This document shows, piece by piece, positions 8,105 through 16,709 of a stretch of 19,181 nucleotides of DNA (positions are counted from its first letter, which is position 1; each line of letters begins with the position of its first letter). This stretch comes from Saprospiraceae bacterium (GTDB lineage: Bacteria; Bacteroidota; Bacteroidia; Bacteroidales; JAIPBB01): contig JAIPBB010000064.1 of assembly GCA_021739805.1 (NCBI GenBank), positions 1 to 19,181 of the forward strand. The letters run 5' to 3'. A program made the position numbers and the translations under genes. A model generated the notes under the pieces. The model saw nothing but the letters and a program-made list of their open reading frames with translations. It was not told the origin of the DNA and ran no database searches.

Positions 8105-8577
8105 TTTATATGATTTTATATTTGTATATAATTAATTTTTGATGGTATATTTTCTAATGTTTAACTTAAAGTTAAATAAATTTAAAACTTGATAAGAAAA
8201 CACACATTTTCCTTTGGGAAGTAGTGTTTGGATGATAGGCGGTAATTTTATCCGTAATTGTACATAGGCTTTTCAATTACAAAGTGAGATTATGCAAAAT
8301 CTGATTTAATTTAACATTTGAAAATGTGCAACTAAACAGGGATTGCTTTTCAAAATTAACAAAGGAGTGTAGAAAGACATTCGGATTATAAATGCCTTGT
8401 AAAAAAAGGATATTTCGCTTTCTTTTCATCATAAAAGAAATTTAAAAATTCTTAAATGATATTTTATAAAAAATCAATATTAAGCGAAAATAATACATAA
8501 TACGACTATTATTACAAAACAGGAAAAATATATTTCTTTATAAAATTCAAAAAAATATTTTTTACAAAATCATTATA

Positions 8578-8689
8578 AGGAAACCCGGTAAATTTTGATT
8601 TTCAATGAGTTTTTCTGAGCCTTAATTCTGATATTTTGTATGGGTAACAATTTTGTTAGTTTATAACAAAAACTCATATTGATTTTAGA
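8578..8689. repeat. Palindromic intergenic repeat related to the element at 18690-18820
   Basis: 8578-8615 matches the reverse complement of 18778-18815 at 33 of 38 bases, including AAACCCG and TGAGTTTTTC. In both copies the TTGATTTT...GAGTTTTT half is followed by an inverted counterpart (here AAAACTCATATTGATTTT at 8669-8686). A perfect 8-bp hairpin, TTTTGTTA/TAACAAAA, lies at 8651-8671. This looks like a dispersed, structure-forming repeat family. Confidence 0.6.
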
Positions 8690-8752
8690 ACAAGGATTAA
8701 GGATTAACGATTTTTGATTTTCACATAATTCAAAAATCGTTAATCCTTGTTC
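8688..8752. repeat. Long palindrome downstream of parC
   Basis: GAACAAGGATTA (8688-8699) pairs with TAATCCTTGTTC (8741-8752), and ACGATTTTTGA (8707-8717) pairs with 8730-8740, giving a 23-bp stem with a 12-base loop. The left arm has an extra AGGATTA (8700-8706), a 7-base tandem duplication that would bulge out. It begins 27 bp after the parC stop, so it may end or protect that transcript; no strong U-tract follows. Confidence 0.7.
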
Positions 8753-8779
8753 TTAAATCCTGCATACAAATATTTTTGT

Positions 8780-11700
8780 TTAAAAATCCAGCTCCATCTG
8801 AAGTGCTTCATCACCATTCATGCTGATTTTGCTAATGTCTTTTGTTTCCTTTTTCTTCGCAGGTTTTGAAGCTTTCTTTTTGGTTGGTTTCTTTGGCTTT
8901 TCTACAACTTCATCTTCGATATCAATGAGAGTAGCTTTTTCAGCTTTAACAGGAACTTCTTTTGTGATTTCAGCTTTATTTTCTTCTTGCTTTTTCTTTG
9001 GAAGTTGAGTTTCGGAATCAGACTCAGGACTTTCAGCTTTAGGTTTTACTGTTTTTTTCTCCTTATTAACAGGCTTTTCCTTTGACGGCTTTTCAACCTC
9101 AATCACCTCCTCTTCTACTTTAGCTTTATCTTCAATAACAATAGCTTCTGATTCATCGACAAATTCCATTTTCCTGATAATGACTTTTTCTTCATCATCA
9201 TTTTCTTTATCGTCTTTTTCATCATCAACTATTAGTTCATCGTTTTCAATATCATCTATCTCTTCCTGAGTATCAATATCAGTTTCAGTCCCCAGCTCAT
9301 CTAAAGGCATTTCAGATGCTTCTTCATCACCTTCAAAAGGAAGTGGTTCAAGCAATTTAAACTTCTTAACATCATAATTAGTCAGTCGCTTGCCTTTTGC
9401 TTTATAGCCTTTCACATCAATAAATTCAGCAATATTAACAATCTCTGTTTCCTTGTTTTTCGGTGCATTTTTGGGATTGAAAACTATCTCAATTTGTGGC
9501 AAACGGTCTTTTGTAACCATCACCAATTCCGAATCTGGATGTTCAAGAATAAAGCTTTGTTTTTTATCGGATGGCTCAATTAAAAACCTTTTCACATAAT
9601 AGGTTTTGGAATTACCATCATAATAAACAGCCGACCATATTTGATTTGGATTGTATTTTAAAATAAAAGTGATATTATCATCAAAATGGTTTGATAAATC
9701 GAAATTATACAGCTTGTATTCACCCGAATGCAAAACTGTTAATATTTTATCTTCACCCTTAAAAGCTCCTAAATAAGTTCCACGCTTTTCAGTATTTAAA
9801 CGAAGAACAGTTTCATCAAACCAAATATCTCTTGCTCCTAATGTTGAAACACCATCTTCCTTTAAACTGATTTTACTAACTGTATGCTTGGTAACAGTAT
9901 TTCCCATTGAGCCCCTGCCCTTTATTGCCAACTCACTGAAATCAAGCTCAAAAGCAAGTTTCTTTAGCTTTGGTCTGGGTCGGAGTTTTACTTTAACTAC
10001 TTCAGCTTCACCGTTTGGATTAGCAGTGAAATAAAGCACTTTTGAATCGGGCGTACCTTTAGTTAAATTATATTCTTTATCTCTTGTGACACCTTTAACA
10101 GGAAAACGTTTCATATAAGTTTTACCATTTTTACCGTCACGATAAATCATATTATAAATAGTACGCTCATCGTTCTTTTTGAAAACGTCAAGATGAATTA
10201 TGTTTTGACCTATAAAAGTTTTATCACTGATTTTTGTAACCATCAATCTGCCATCCTCCAGAAAAACAATAATATCATCAATATCGGAGCAATCACAAAC
10301 AAATTCATCTTTCTTCAATGAAGTTCCAATAAAACCTTCTTCACGGTTAACATAAAGTTTTTCGTTTGTTGCAGCAACCATTGTTGCCTCAATGTTTTCA
10401 AAACTTCTAAGCTCAGTTTGTCTCTCTCTTCCTTTTCCGTATTTCTTTTTAATATTTTTAAAATATTCGATTGCATAGTCAATCAGATGGGCAAGATTGA
10501 AAATTACTTTTTCAAGTTCGTCTTCAATTCCTTTAATGATATCGTCAGCTTTAAAAGCATCAAATTTTGAAATCCTTTTAATTTTTATCTCAGTTAAACG
10601 AACAATATCCTCAGTGGTGATTTCTCTTTTAAAAAGCTTTTTATAAGGCGTTAATCCTTTGTCAATTTCTTCAATTACAGATTCCCAGGTTACACTTTCT
10701 TCGATATTTCTATAAATTCTTTTCTCAATAAAGATTTTTTCAAGTGATGAAAAATGCCATTTTTCTTCAAGCTCGGCTTTATGAATTTCAAGCTCTCTTT
10801 TTAGCAGATTAACAGTGTTTTCTGTGTTAATCTTTAATATTTCTTTAACACCGAGAAATCTTGGTTTATTATCGTCAATAACACAAGAGTTTGGCGAAAT
10901 TGACATTTCACAGCTACTAAATGCGTACAAAGCATCAATTGTTTGGTCGGGAGAAACACCTGCTGCCAAATGAATTTGAATTTCTACGTGTTCAGCAGTA
11001 TTATCTTCAATCTTCTTTATTTTGATTTTTCCCTTATCATTGGCACTGATAATTGATTCAATAAGGCTTGCAGTGGTTGTACCAAAAGGGATTTCGTAAA
11101 TCGAAAGTGTTTTTTTGTCAACCTGGCTAATTCTGGCTCTAACCCTGACTCTTCCCCCTCTCAATCCATCATTATATTTTGAAATATCAGCCGTTCCGCC
11201 TGTAGGAAAATCGGGATAAATTTCAAAATCTTTACCATTAAGAATATCAATTGAAGCATCAATCAACTCATTGAAATTGTGTGGCAATAATTTTGAAGCA
11301 AGACCTACTGCAATCCCTTCAACTCCCTGAGCAAGTAACAAAGGAAATTTAACCGGTAAAGCAACAGGTTCTTTATTTCTACCATCATAAGATAGTTTCC
11401 ACTCTGTTGTTTTTGGATTAAAAAGAACTTCCAAAGCAAATTTCGATAAACGAGCTTCGATATATCGTGAAGCAGCCGCACTATCTCCTGTGAGGATATT
11501 TCCCCAATTTCCCTGACAATCAACTAACAAATCTTTCTGGCCAATTTGAACAAGTGCATCACCAATTGAAGCATCTCCATGCGGATGATATTTCATGGTG
11601 TGACCGATAATATTTGCAACTTTCGTGAATCTTCCGTCGTCAAGGTCTTTCATTGAGTGCATAAGACGCCGGTGTACAGGCTTAAAGCCATCCTTTAAAT

Positions 11701-11875
11701 CAGGAACAGCCCTTTCCAAAATAACATAGGAAGCGTAATCAAGAAACCAATTCTCGTACATTCCTGACAGAGGAATTGATTTTGTCAGTTCCTTTGATTC
11801 GCTATCAGTTGATTTAATGTCTTCGGAATTTTCGTCTTGAGGTTCTAAATTTTCCTGTCCTTCTATAACGTCCAT
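8780..11875 (-). CDS. parC: DNA topoisomerase IV subunit A
   Basis: 1031 residues. The A subunit cuts and rejoins DNA and, with ParE, decatenates chromosomes. After an acidic 31-residue lead-in, the winged-helix/tower cleavage core runs from 34 to about 490. It includes KYHPHGDASIGDALV (95-109) and the catalytic tyrosine Y138 in SAAASRYIEARL. The beta-pinwheel DNA-wrapping domain follows; a degenerate GyrA box (KGRGSMGN) sits near 650, which favours ParC over GyrA, as does the overall Bacteroidota ParC-like sequence. From about 845 there is a roughly 190-residue tail, first Asp/Glu-rich, then Lys/Pro/Glu-rich and finally KKKASKPAKKK, ending in MELDF. That tail is longer and more charged than typical and is probably disordered. 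The residue equivalent to E. coli GyrA Ser83 is A102, which I believe is normal for this lineage. No parE is in the window. The BatA-type gene lies 69 bp upstream on the same strand. Confidence 0.95.
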   Translation of the reverse strand: MDVIEGQENLEPQDENSEDIKSTDSESKELTKSIPLSGMYENWFLDYASYVILERAVPDLKDGFKPVHRRLMHSMKDLDDGRFTKVANIIGHTMKYHPHGDASIGDALVQIGQKDLLVDCQGNWGNILTGDSAAASRYIEARLSKFALEVLFNPKTTEWKLSYDGRNKEPVALPVKFPLLLAQGVEGIAVGLASKLLPHNFNELIDASIDILNGKDFEIYPDFPTGGTADISKYNDGLRGGRVRVRARISQVDKKTLSIYEIPFGTTTASLIESIISANDKGKIKIKKIEDNTAEHVEIQIHLAAGVSPDQTIDALYAFSSCEMSISPNSCVIDDNKPRFLGVKEILKINTENTVNLLKRELEIHKAELEEKWHFSSLEKIFIEKRIYRNIEESVTWESVIEEIDKGLTPYKKLFKREITTEDIVRLTEIKIKRISKFDAFKADDIIKGIEDELEKVIFNLAHLIDYAIEYFKNIKKKYGKGRERQTELRSFENIEATMVAATNEKLYVNREEGFIGTSLKKDEFVCDCSDIDDIIVFLEDGRLMVTKISDKTFIGQNIIHLDVFKKNDERTIYNMIYRDGKNGKTYMKRFPVKGVTRDKEYNLTKGTPDSKVLYFTANPNGEAEVVKVKLRPRPKLKKLAFELDFSELAIKGRGSMGNTVTKHTVSKISLKEDGVSTLGARDIWFDETVLRLNTEKRGTYLGAFKGEDKILTVLHSGEYKLYNFDLSNHFDDNITFILKYNPNQIWSAVYYDGNSKTYYVKRFLIEPSDKKQSFILEHPDSELVMVTKDRLPQIEIVFNPKNAPKNKETEIVNIAEFIDVKGYKAKGKRLTNYDVKKFKLLEPLPFEGDEEASEMPLDELGTETDIDTQEEIDDIENDELIVDDEKDDKENDDEEKVIIRKMEFVDESEAIVIEDKAKVEEEVIEVEKPSKEKPVNKEKKTVKPKAESPESDSETQLPKKKQEENKAEITKEVPVKAEKATLIDIEDEVVEKPKKPTKKKASKPAKKKETKDISKISMNGDEALQMELDF

Positions 11876-11944
11876 ATTCTAATCACAAAATTTGCGTCCA
11901 AAATAATCAATATCTTTCAATCTAAATAACAGATGTTAATAAAT

Positions 11945-13984
11945 TCATAAAATTCTTAATAAAATTACCTCTAAAGCGAGAAATAACAAGGCTAAGAGCA
12001 CAAAAAGCTTCCATAATTGTATGCCATTATTCATTTCTTCCAAAACACTTACCAGAGGCTTTTCCTTGAATTGTAAAATTTTTGCATTAGGAATTCCTGA
12101 TTTGCTTAACATAGTCTCCAATTCATCATAAGAATAACATCTTAAATCTGATTCTATCCTGTCGTAATTCATTGAAATTCCCTGGATAATTCCCTTTGCA
12201 TTGCTTAAAGTATAATTCCCCGCTTTTTGCAACATATCATTGGTAAATAAAACCGGCATTGAATTAACAGTTCTCACCTCAGGAATTAACTCAAAACTAC
12301 CTGATTCATCTTTGATTTTATATACTTCTGAAGCTATTTCTTCATTTAACTCAATCCCTTGCTGCTTACTTAATAAATAATAAAGTTTGTTCACCTTATC
12401 GCTTAAAATCGCAATCTTATACATTGTTGGAACAAACAAAGCTGCATATTTTGAAAAGTTGACAAAATCAGGATTAAATGGAGAAGCAAATAGATAAACC
12501 TTTCCCCTACCAAAAGAATGAACCGATAAATATGGTTTGGAATTAGCAAGCGGCAAAAGTATTTCGGTATTCGACCTTGTGCTAATATTAATTGGATAAT
12601 GAGCAAAAATTTCAGGCATATCCATATTTTCCTTCACACTTTCGAAAACATCGTTAAAAACCGGATGATTATAATTCAGATTTTCAATCTTGATATTAAA
12701 TGTATCGAGTTGTGAATATGTGCTTTGAGTTATAGATCCGATAAATTCATTATAGTTTTCAATATCCATTTTTGGAGCTGGCAAAACCATGATATGTCCT
12801 CCGTTTGTGATAAATTTATTTAACTCCAAAGCCAGGCCGGATGAGATATTTTGCAGTTCATTTAAAATAATCAGGCTGTTTTGATTAAAGGAAGAATAAT
12901 CAAGGCTTCTTTCCATACTGTTGGTGAAAATAAAAGCTGAATCCTTACCAAATAAAGTGTTTAGATACAAATTTTCCTTTTCGCCATTTATACATAAAAC
13001 AGGAATAAATGAAGAAACACTATAAGAAAAGTAGAATTTATCGTCATAGGTTACAGGATAATCAGTTATTTCTATTGTAGCATATTGAATTCCTGTTTCG
13101 TGAATAGTGTATGATAATTCGATTTCAGTTTCGGAATTTGCCGCTATATCAATACTTGCCAGAGCTTTTTGATTTTTGTTTATAATAAGTTTAACGGGTA
13201 TTTTTTCATAATCAATTTCAGATGAATTTTTAACTATTGCATGAAGTTTTACGTTTTGGTCTTTGCGAAGAACAGGACTATCGAACCAACAACTATCAAT
13301 AAATAAATTTGCTGTTTCGGTGGCGACCAAAGGTAAAAAGAGCAGACTGTTTGAAGAATCAATTTCAAAATTATCGATATCAGTAATATTTTTCTGAAAA
13401 TCGGAAACAAGATAGGATGTTTTGTTTTTAAGATTGCTTGTGCTTAATAAATTATTCTGGCGTTTGTTCACTTCCGAAAGCTTTCTAACTGCCGGGGAAA
13501 CATTCACTTCTCTTACAGATTCGACAAACTCATCACGACTAACAAAATGCTGATGCCGTCCTTCGAAGTCATTTGTTAAAAGCTGAAATTTATCAGATGG
13601 CTTGTAAACCGATGCAATTTCAATAGCTCGGTTTTTTGCTTCTTCAATTAAAGCCCCTTTGCTTGAATTAGTCTCTAGGCTAAAAGAATTATCAATATAA
13701 ACACTGACAGCATTACCTGATTCAAGATTAATCATTTTCTCAGAAACAGGAATAAAAGGACGTGCAAAAGCAAGCACCAGGCAAGCTATCGCAAGAATTC
13801 TAAGCAATAATACTATCAAATGTTTAAGCTGAGATTTCTTTTTAGTTTTCTCCTTTAGTTCAAAAAGATATTTAAGGTTAGTGAAATAAACCTTTTTAAA
13901 CCTTCTGAAATTAAACAAATGAATTATTATCGGAATCGATATTGCAATAAGTCCATATAAAAAAAGTGGGCTAACAAATTCCAT
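11945..13984 (-). CDS. BatA-domain membrane protein (aerotolerance-type, VWA-like)
   Basis: 679 residues. The N-terminus is the BatA/aerotolerance domain: MEFVSPLFLYGLIAISIPIIIH as the first membrane helix, then the basic stretch FNFRRFKKVYFTNLKYL, then a second helix at 55-77 (LLLRILAIACLVLAFARPF). A VWA-like domain follows, with D98, S100 and S102 (DNSFS) resembling a metal-ion-dependent adhesion site. The middle of the protein (about 230-640) is probably periplasmic and carries beta-sandwich and glutamine-amidotransferase-like stretches (LNKFITNGGHIMVLPAP, VHSFGRGKVYLFASPF). A last membrane helix is at 655-677. This architecture is common in Bacteroidota and of uncertain function; a link to oxidative stress is only by family name. 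It probably shares a transcript with parC, 69 bp downstream. Confidence 0.88.
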   Translation of the reverse strand: MEFVSPLFLYGLIAISIPIIIHLFNFRRFKKVYFTNLKYLFELKEKTKKKSQLKHLIVLLLRILAIACLVLAFARPFIPVSEKMINLESGNAVSVYIDNSFSLETNSSKGALIEEAKNRAIEIASVYKPSDKFQLLTNDFEGRHQHFVSRDEFVESVREVNVSPAVRKLSEVNKRQNNLLSTSNLKNKTSYLVSDFQKNITDIDNFEIDSSNSLLFLPLVATETANLFIDSCWFDSPVLRKDQNVKLHAIVKNSSEIDYEKIPVKLIINKNQKALASIDIAANSETEIELSYTIHETGIQYATIEITDYPVTYDDKFYFSYSVSSFIPVLCINGEKENLYLNTLFGKDSAFIFTNSMERSLDYSSFNQNSLIILNELQNISSGLALELNKFITNGGHIMVLPAPKMDIENYNEFIGSITQSTYSQLDTFNIKIENLNYNHPVFNDVFESVKENMDMPEIFAHYPINISTRSNTEILLPLANSKPYLSVHSFGRGKVYLFASPFNPDFVNFSKYAALFVPTMYKIAILSDKVNKLYYLLSKQQGIELNEEIASEVYKIKDESGSFELIPEVRTVNSMPVLFTNDMLQKAGNYTLSNAKGIIQGISMNYDRIESDLRCYSYDELETMLSKSGIPNAKILQFKEKPLVSVLEEMNNGIQLWKLFVLLALLFLALEVILLRIL

Positions 13985-14019
13985 TTAATAAATCCTGTTT
14001 TTGATTTTTAAAATTTTGG

Positions 14020-14027
14020 CAAAATTA
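14020..14027 (-). promoter_or_regulatory. Candidate -7 box (TAATTTTG) for the BatA-type gene
   Basis: Matches TAnnTTTG on the minus strand, 35 bp upstream of the ATG at 13984, and would give a leader of about 30 nt. A TTG lies upstream, but closer than the usual 19-23 bp, so the -33 half is not supported. Confidence 0.35.
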
Positions 14028-14152
14028 ACAATATTGTTTGCAATTTGTTAGAACGGTGAAAAAAAGGGAAAATTTTAGTTGAGTTTGGATTTGTTGGGGG
14101 GTTGGGGGCTGACTTAATTGGAACAGGAATGGATTTGTAGACCAGTGATGCT

Positions 14153-14554
14153 TTATTTTCTTTTTATCCAATTTTCAATCTTGATTCCATGCATTCTTTC
14201 AAACTCCCTAACATTCTCAGTTACCATTATTAAGTTATTCTCAATTGCTGTGCAGCCAATTAAAAGGTCGAAGTCACTTATCATCATTCCTTTCTTTCTT
14301 AATTTAGCTTTTTGTTTTCCATATTGTAAAATAGAGCTGAAAATTGGAAGAATTGTGGTTTGATAAATAAACTTCTCAATTATATCATGATTCTTTTTGG
14401 GATTTGTACTATTTTCTGCTCCATAAATTAATTCAGCAAGTGTGATTTCTGATATAGCACAGTTTTCAATTCCAATTTCGGTTAGCTTGTCAATCAGATC
14501 AAATTTTCCTTTAAAAAAATGGATGCAAATATTTGTGTCGAGTAAGTATTTCAT
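14153..14554 (-). CDS. vapC: PIN-domain ribonuclease toxin (VapC family)
   Basis: 133 residues, the usual VapC length. PIN active-site residues are in place: D6 (LLDTNI), E41 (LAELIYG), D96 (SDFDLLIG, with D94 beside it). The fourth position falls in VTENVREFER, where E113/N114 stand where VapC proteins carry N or D. Family members cut specific RNAs using bound magnesium and stop growth when unchecked. Its ATG overlaps the stop of the upstream antitoxin by one base (TAATG at 14556-14552), implying translational coupling and antitoxin-first order, as is standard for vapBC. Target RNA cannot be told from sequence. Confidence 0.9.
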   Translation of the reverse strand: MKYLLDTNICIHFFKGKFDLIDKLTEIGIENCAISEITLAELIYGAENSTNPKKNHDIIEKFIYQTTILPIFSSILQYGKQKAKLRKKGMMISDFDLLIGCTAIENNLIMVTENVREFERMHGIKIENWIKRK

Positions 14555-14796
14555 TAGAATTCAGCATTATTATGTTTTTCAATTCTTGAATTCCTAATTT
14601 CCCTAATTATTTCATCCGAGTCTCGATGGTCAATCCAAGCACCGTATAACAAATTCAAATCTGTGTTATTATTTTTCTCTGTTTCAATTGATTCAGTAAG
14701 TTTTATAATCAGACGTTTTTTTGAATTATTGTCTAAGTTTATAAGAAAACCGAAATATTTGTCCAGTATTTTGCTGCTGATTGTTAAATGTCCCAT
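14554..14796 (-). CDS. Antitoxin partner of the VapC toxin
   Basis: 80 residues, no known catalytic motif. The C-terminal part, LLYGAWIDHRDSDEIIREIRNSR, is the toxin-wrapping pattern seen in many small Bacteroidota antitoxins (a hydrophobic-G-W segment, then EIIxxIRxSR). The N-terminal MGHLTISSKI resembles the start of a small DNA-binding or dimerisation fold, but a ribbon-helix-helix is not clear. Position directly before vapC with a one-base overlap makes the assignment strong. It probably binds the toxin and represses its own promoter, by analogy with other VapB proteins. Confidence 0.8.
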   Translation of the reverse strand: MGHLTISSKILDKYFGFLINLDNNSKKRLIIKLTESIETEKNNNTDLNLLYGAWIDHRDSDEIIREIRNSRIEKHNNAEF

Positions 14797-14863
14797 TTTA
14801 GTCTATTTTTTTGCAAGATACATGATTTTTTGTGATTTGGTATTAGCATTTTTTCTGACGTAT

Positions 14864-15046
14864 TTATTTCAACCATTTTTTAAGCTTTTCCTTTGATTGC
14901 TCAGTAGATTTTGTTCTGCCTTCTTGTGATTGTTCTAATCCAATCTCAATTTTTTGCAAAAGAACTATTCTGTCAAGCAAGTCATCTAAAGAAAACTTGT
15001 CTGGTAAGTCTTTTATGGTTTGCAATAATTTCACTTTTGTCAGCAT
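14864..15046 (-). CDS. Small antitoxin-like protein (orphan or part of the vapBC operon)
   Basis: 60 residues from the ATG at 15046: MLTKVKLLQTIKDLPDKFSL, then DDLLDRIVLLQKIEIGLEQS, ending KEKLKKWLK. This matches the pattern of small helical antitoxins usually paired with RelE/ParE-type toxins (LLDRLxxLxKIExGLxxSxxG). A longer frame reaches an ATG at 15148, but a TATCTTTG -7 box at 15062-15069 lies just upstream of 15046 and the extra 34 residues look like translated upstream DNA, so I chose 15046. No RelE-type toxin follows; 67 bp later comes the VapB-like gene. It may be a leftover antitoxin or an extra component of the vapBC transcript. Confidence 0.6.
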   Translation of the reverse strand: MLTKVKLLQTIKDLPDKFSLDDLLDRIVLLQKIEIGLEQSQEGRTKSTEQSKEKLKKWLK

Positions 15047-15061
15047 AATTATAATTTTTCT

Positions 15062-15069
15062 CAAAGATA
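15062..15069 (-). promoter_or_regulatory. Candidate -7 box (TATCTTTG) for the toxin-antitoxin operon
   Basis: Exact match to TAnnTTTG, 15 bp upstream of the ATG at 15046, so the leader would be very short. No TTTG -33 box at normal spacing is evident. Confidence 0.4.
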
Positions 15070-15211
15070 CAATTTTAATTGATTTCCCTTTTTTTATGCA
15101 GGATTTTTTCGACATATCAAAAATATAGTATAATTTTATATTACGCAAATTGCTTCATAAAACCATCACAAAATTAACTTTGTGTGCAGCATTTAAGTCA
15201 TTGGTTGGGAG

Positions 15212-15233
15212 TTGTCAATTGACAATTGACAAT
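15212..15233. repeat. Short palindrome and tandem repeat
   Basis: TTGTCAATTGACAA (15212-15225) is a perfect 14-bp palindrome, continuing as a second AATTGAC unit to 15233. It begins about 20 bp beyond the stop codon of the VWA/OmpA gene, so it could form a weak RNA hairpin at the end of that transcript. No U-tract supports a strong terminator. Confidence 0.5.
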
Positions 15234-15253
15234 TTAGCAATTTTGTTTTCAAT

Positions 15254-16648
15254 CTACTCCAATATCTTCAACTCCGTTCTCCTATTTCTTGCTTTTCCTT
15301 CTTCGGTTTCGTTGCTATCAAGTGGTTTGCTTTCACCATATCCAACAGCACTAATTCGGGTTTCATCAACTCCTTGTTTTACTAATTCTTTTTTAACGGA
15401 TTCGGCTCTTTTTTGAGATAATTTTTGGTTAAGCTCATCAGAACCATCGCTATCAGTATGACCGGCAACTTCGATTTTTATATTTGGATAGGCTTTCAGG
15501 AATTTTGCAATTGTTTCAATATCCTGTAAATATTCATTCTTAATTTTCGATTTATTTACATCGAAATTTATATTCAAATTTATCACACTTCCTTTTACCG
15601 GCATATAGTTGTAAGGATGTTCAATTAAAATCTCTTTCCCCGGAAGGCAAAGTTTAAGTTTAAATGTACGTTCCCCAAAAGTTCGGGGAGTGTATTCTAT
15701 TGAGTAATAATTATTCACACGATTATAAATATCGTCAAATAGCAACTTAAATTCATCAGTTCCATAAATTTGAAATGCCTTTCCTCCGGTTGAATCAGCA
15801 AAAGGTTGCATATATTCAGGTTCCGTATAGTCGCCAAAATTCACAGCCATAACTTTTATATTATTTTGCCTTGCCTCCTTAATTGCAGCCTCCGGTGTCA
15901 CCGTTGAACTATTGTCTTTTCCATCGGTAAACACGACAATATATTTTTCTTTAAAAAGAGAAGCATTTTTTAATTTCCCAACTGCTTCCATCACACCGTT
16001 TGCTACAGCTGTAGTATATCCGTAACCTTCAAGTCCGTTTGTGCCAAAGCCTGACAAAAGAGCTGTCTGGTCAGTTGTGAGTTCAACTTCAGTAAGAACT
16101 TTATTATCATATTTTATCAAGCACATTGCATCGCCAATACGCATTGATTTAATAAGTGAAACCACAGCTTGCTGCATTTTACGAGCACGTTCCTCCCCCA
16201 TTGAGCCACTATGATCCATTACAAGTGCAATTGCAACGGGAGGAGCAGTTTTATTTGTTGTTTCCTTAATAGTATAATCTTTAACATTATAGGTTTTGCC
16301 ATCAGCATCTTCTTCAATCAAGCACCAAATTTTACTATTGATTCTTTTTCCGGCTTCAGAATAATAAATACCGTTTGAATCAATAATACTAAGTTTAATG
16401 CTTACTTTGTCAATATCTGTTTCAGTACTTTCAATGTAAACATTTACCGGACTGCTATCATTAAGATTTGTAATCGGTTGAATTGAGTTCATAAAAACCG
16501 GTGAATAACCACTTGGCGGAGTGGCATCATCTACAATTATTTTTTCACTTTCTGTTGAATTGAAAAGGCTTTCAATTAAACCACAGGAGGTTGTAAAAAT
16601 CATTAAAATTACAACCAATACAGTAAAACATAAATATATTTTTTTCAT
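15254..16648 (-). CDS. Lipoprotein with von Willebrand A and OmpA domains
   Basis: 464 residues from the ATG at 16648; an upstream in-frame ATG at 16702 would add 18 residues that do not fit a signal peptide, so the shorter start is preferred. The signal peptide ends in FTTSC, with C22 as the likely lipidated cysteine. A VWA domain runs from about 135 to 320 with an intact metal site: DHSGS (D145, S147, S149), a threonine region (GYTTAVANG) and TDGKD (D242). The C-terminal 105 residues form an OmpA/MotB-type peptidoglycan-binding domain: INFDVNKSKI, AGHTDSDGSDELNQKLSQKRA, GYGESKP and KARNRRTEL. It is therefore anchored in a membrane, tied to the cell wall and able to bind a protein ligand through VWA. 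The ligand is unknown. It is divergent from the PKD protein at 16759, 110 bp away. Confidence 0.9.
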   Translation of the reverse strand: MKKIYLCFTVLVVILMIFTTSCGLIESLFNSTESEKIIVDDATPPSGYSPVFMNSIQPITNLNDSSPVNVYIESTETDIDKVSIKLSIIDSNGIYYSEAGKRINSKIWCLIEEDADGKTYNVKDYTIKETTNKTAPPVAIALVMDHSGSMGEERARKMQQAVVSLIKSMRIGDAMCLIKYDNKVLTEVELTTDQTALLSGFGTNGLEGYGYTTAVANGVMEAVGKLKNASLFKEKYIVVFTDGKDNSSTVTPEAAIKEARQNNIKVMAVNFGDYTEPEYMQPFADSTGGKAFQIYGTDEFKLLFDDIYNRVNNYYSIEYTPRTFGERTFKLKLCLPGKEILIEHPYNYMPVKGSVINLNINFDVNKSKIKNEYLQDIETIAKFLKAYPNIKIEVAGHTDSDGSDELNQKLSQKRAESVKKELVKQGVDETRISAVGYGESKPLDSNETEEGKARNRRTELKILE

Positions 16649-16709
16649 AGGGCGGAAATATTGATTATAGGTGCAATTTAAGAAAAAAAATAAATTCAAC
16701 AAAATATCA

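Larger units (their letters stand above)
8105..8779. other. Gene-free region with several palindromes
   Basis: 675 bp between the end of parC and the start of the small T9SS gene. No convincing coding sequence on either strand. It holds a weak nested-hairpin region (8413-8489), a repeat related to 18778-18815 (8578-8615), an 8-bp hairpin (8651-8671) and a long palindrome near the parC stop (8688-8752). The stretch 8160-8400 shows nothing I can name. Confidence 0.6.

Noticed and set aside
11560..11600. Alanine at the ParC site equivalent to E. coli GyrA Ser83 (A102) as a quinolone-resistance change
   Set aside because: I believe KYHPHGDASIGDA is the usual Bacteroidota ParC sequence, so it is probably a lineage trait; susceptibility cannot be inferred.
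14093..14108. G-rich stretch as a G-quadruplex
   Set aside because: Only two separate G-runs (six and five G) are present, too few for an intramolecular four-tract structure.
15047..15148. N-terminal extension of the 60-residue antitoxin-like gene to an ATG at 15148
   Set aside because: The added residues look like translated upstream DNA and include a TAnnTTTG promoter-like box; the family length fits the 15046 start.
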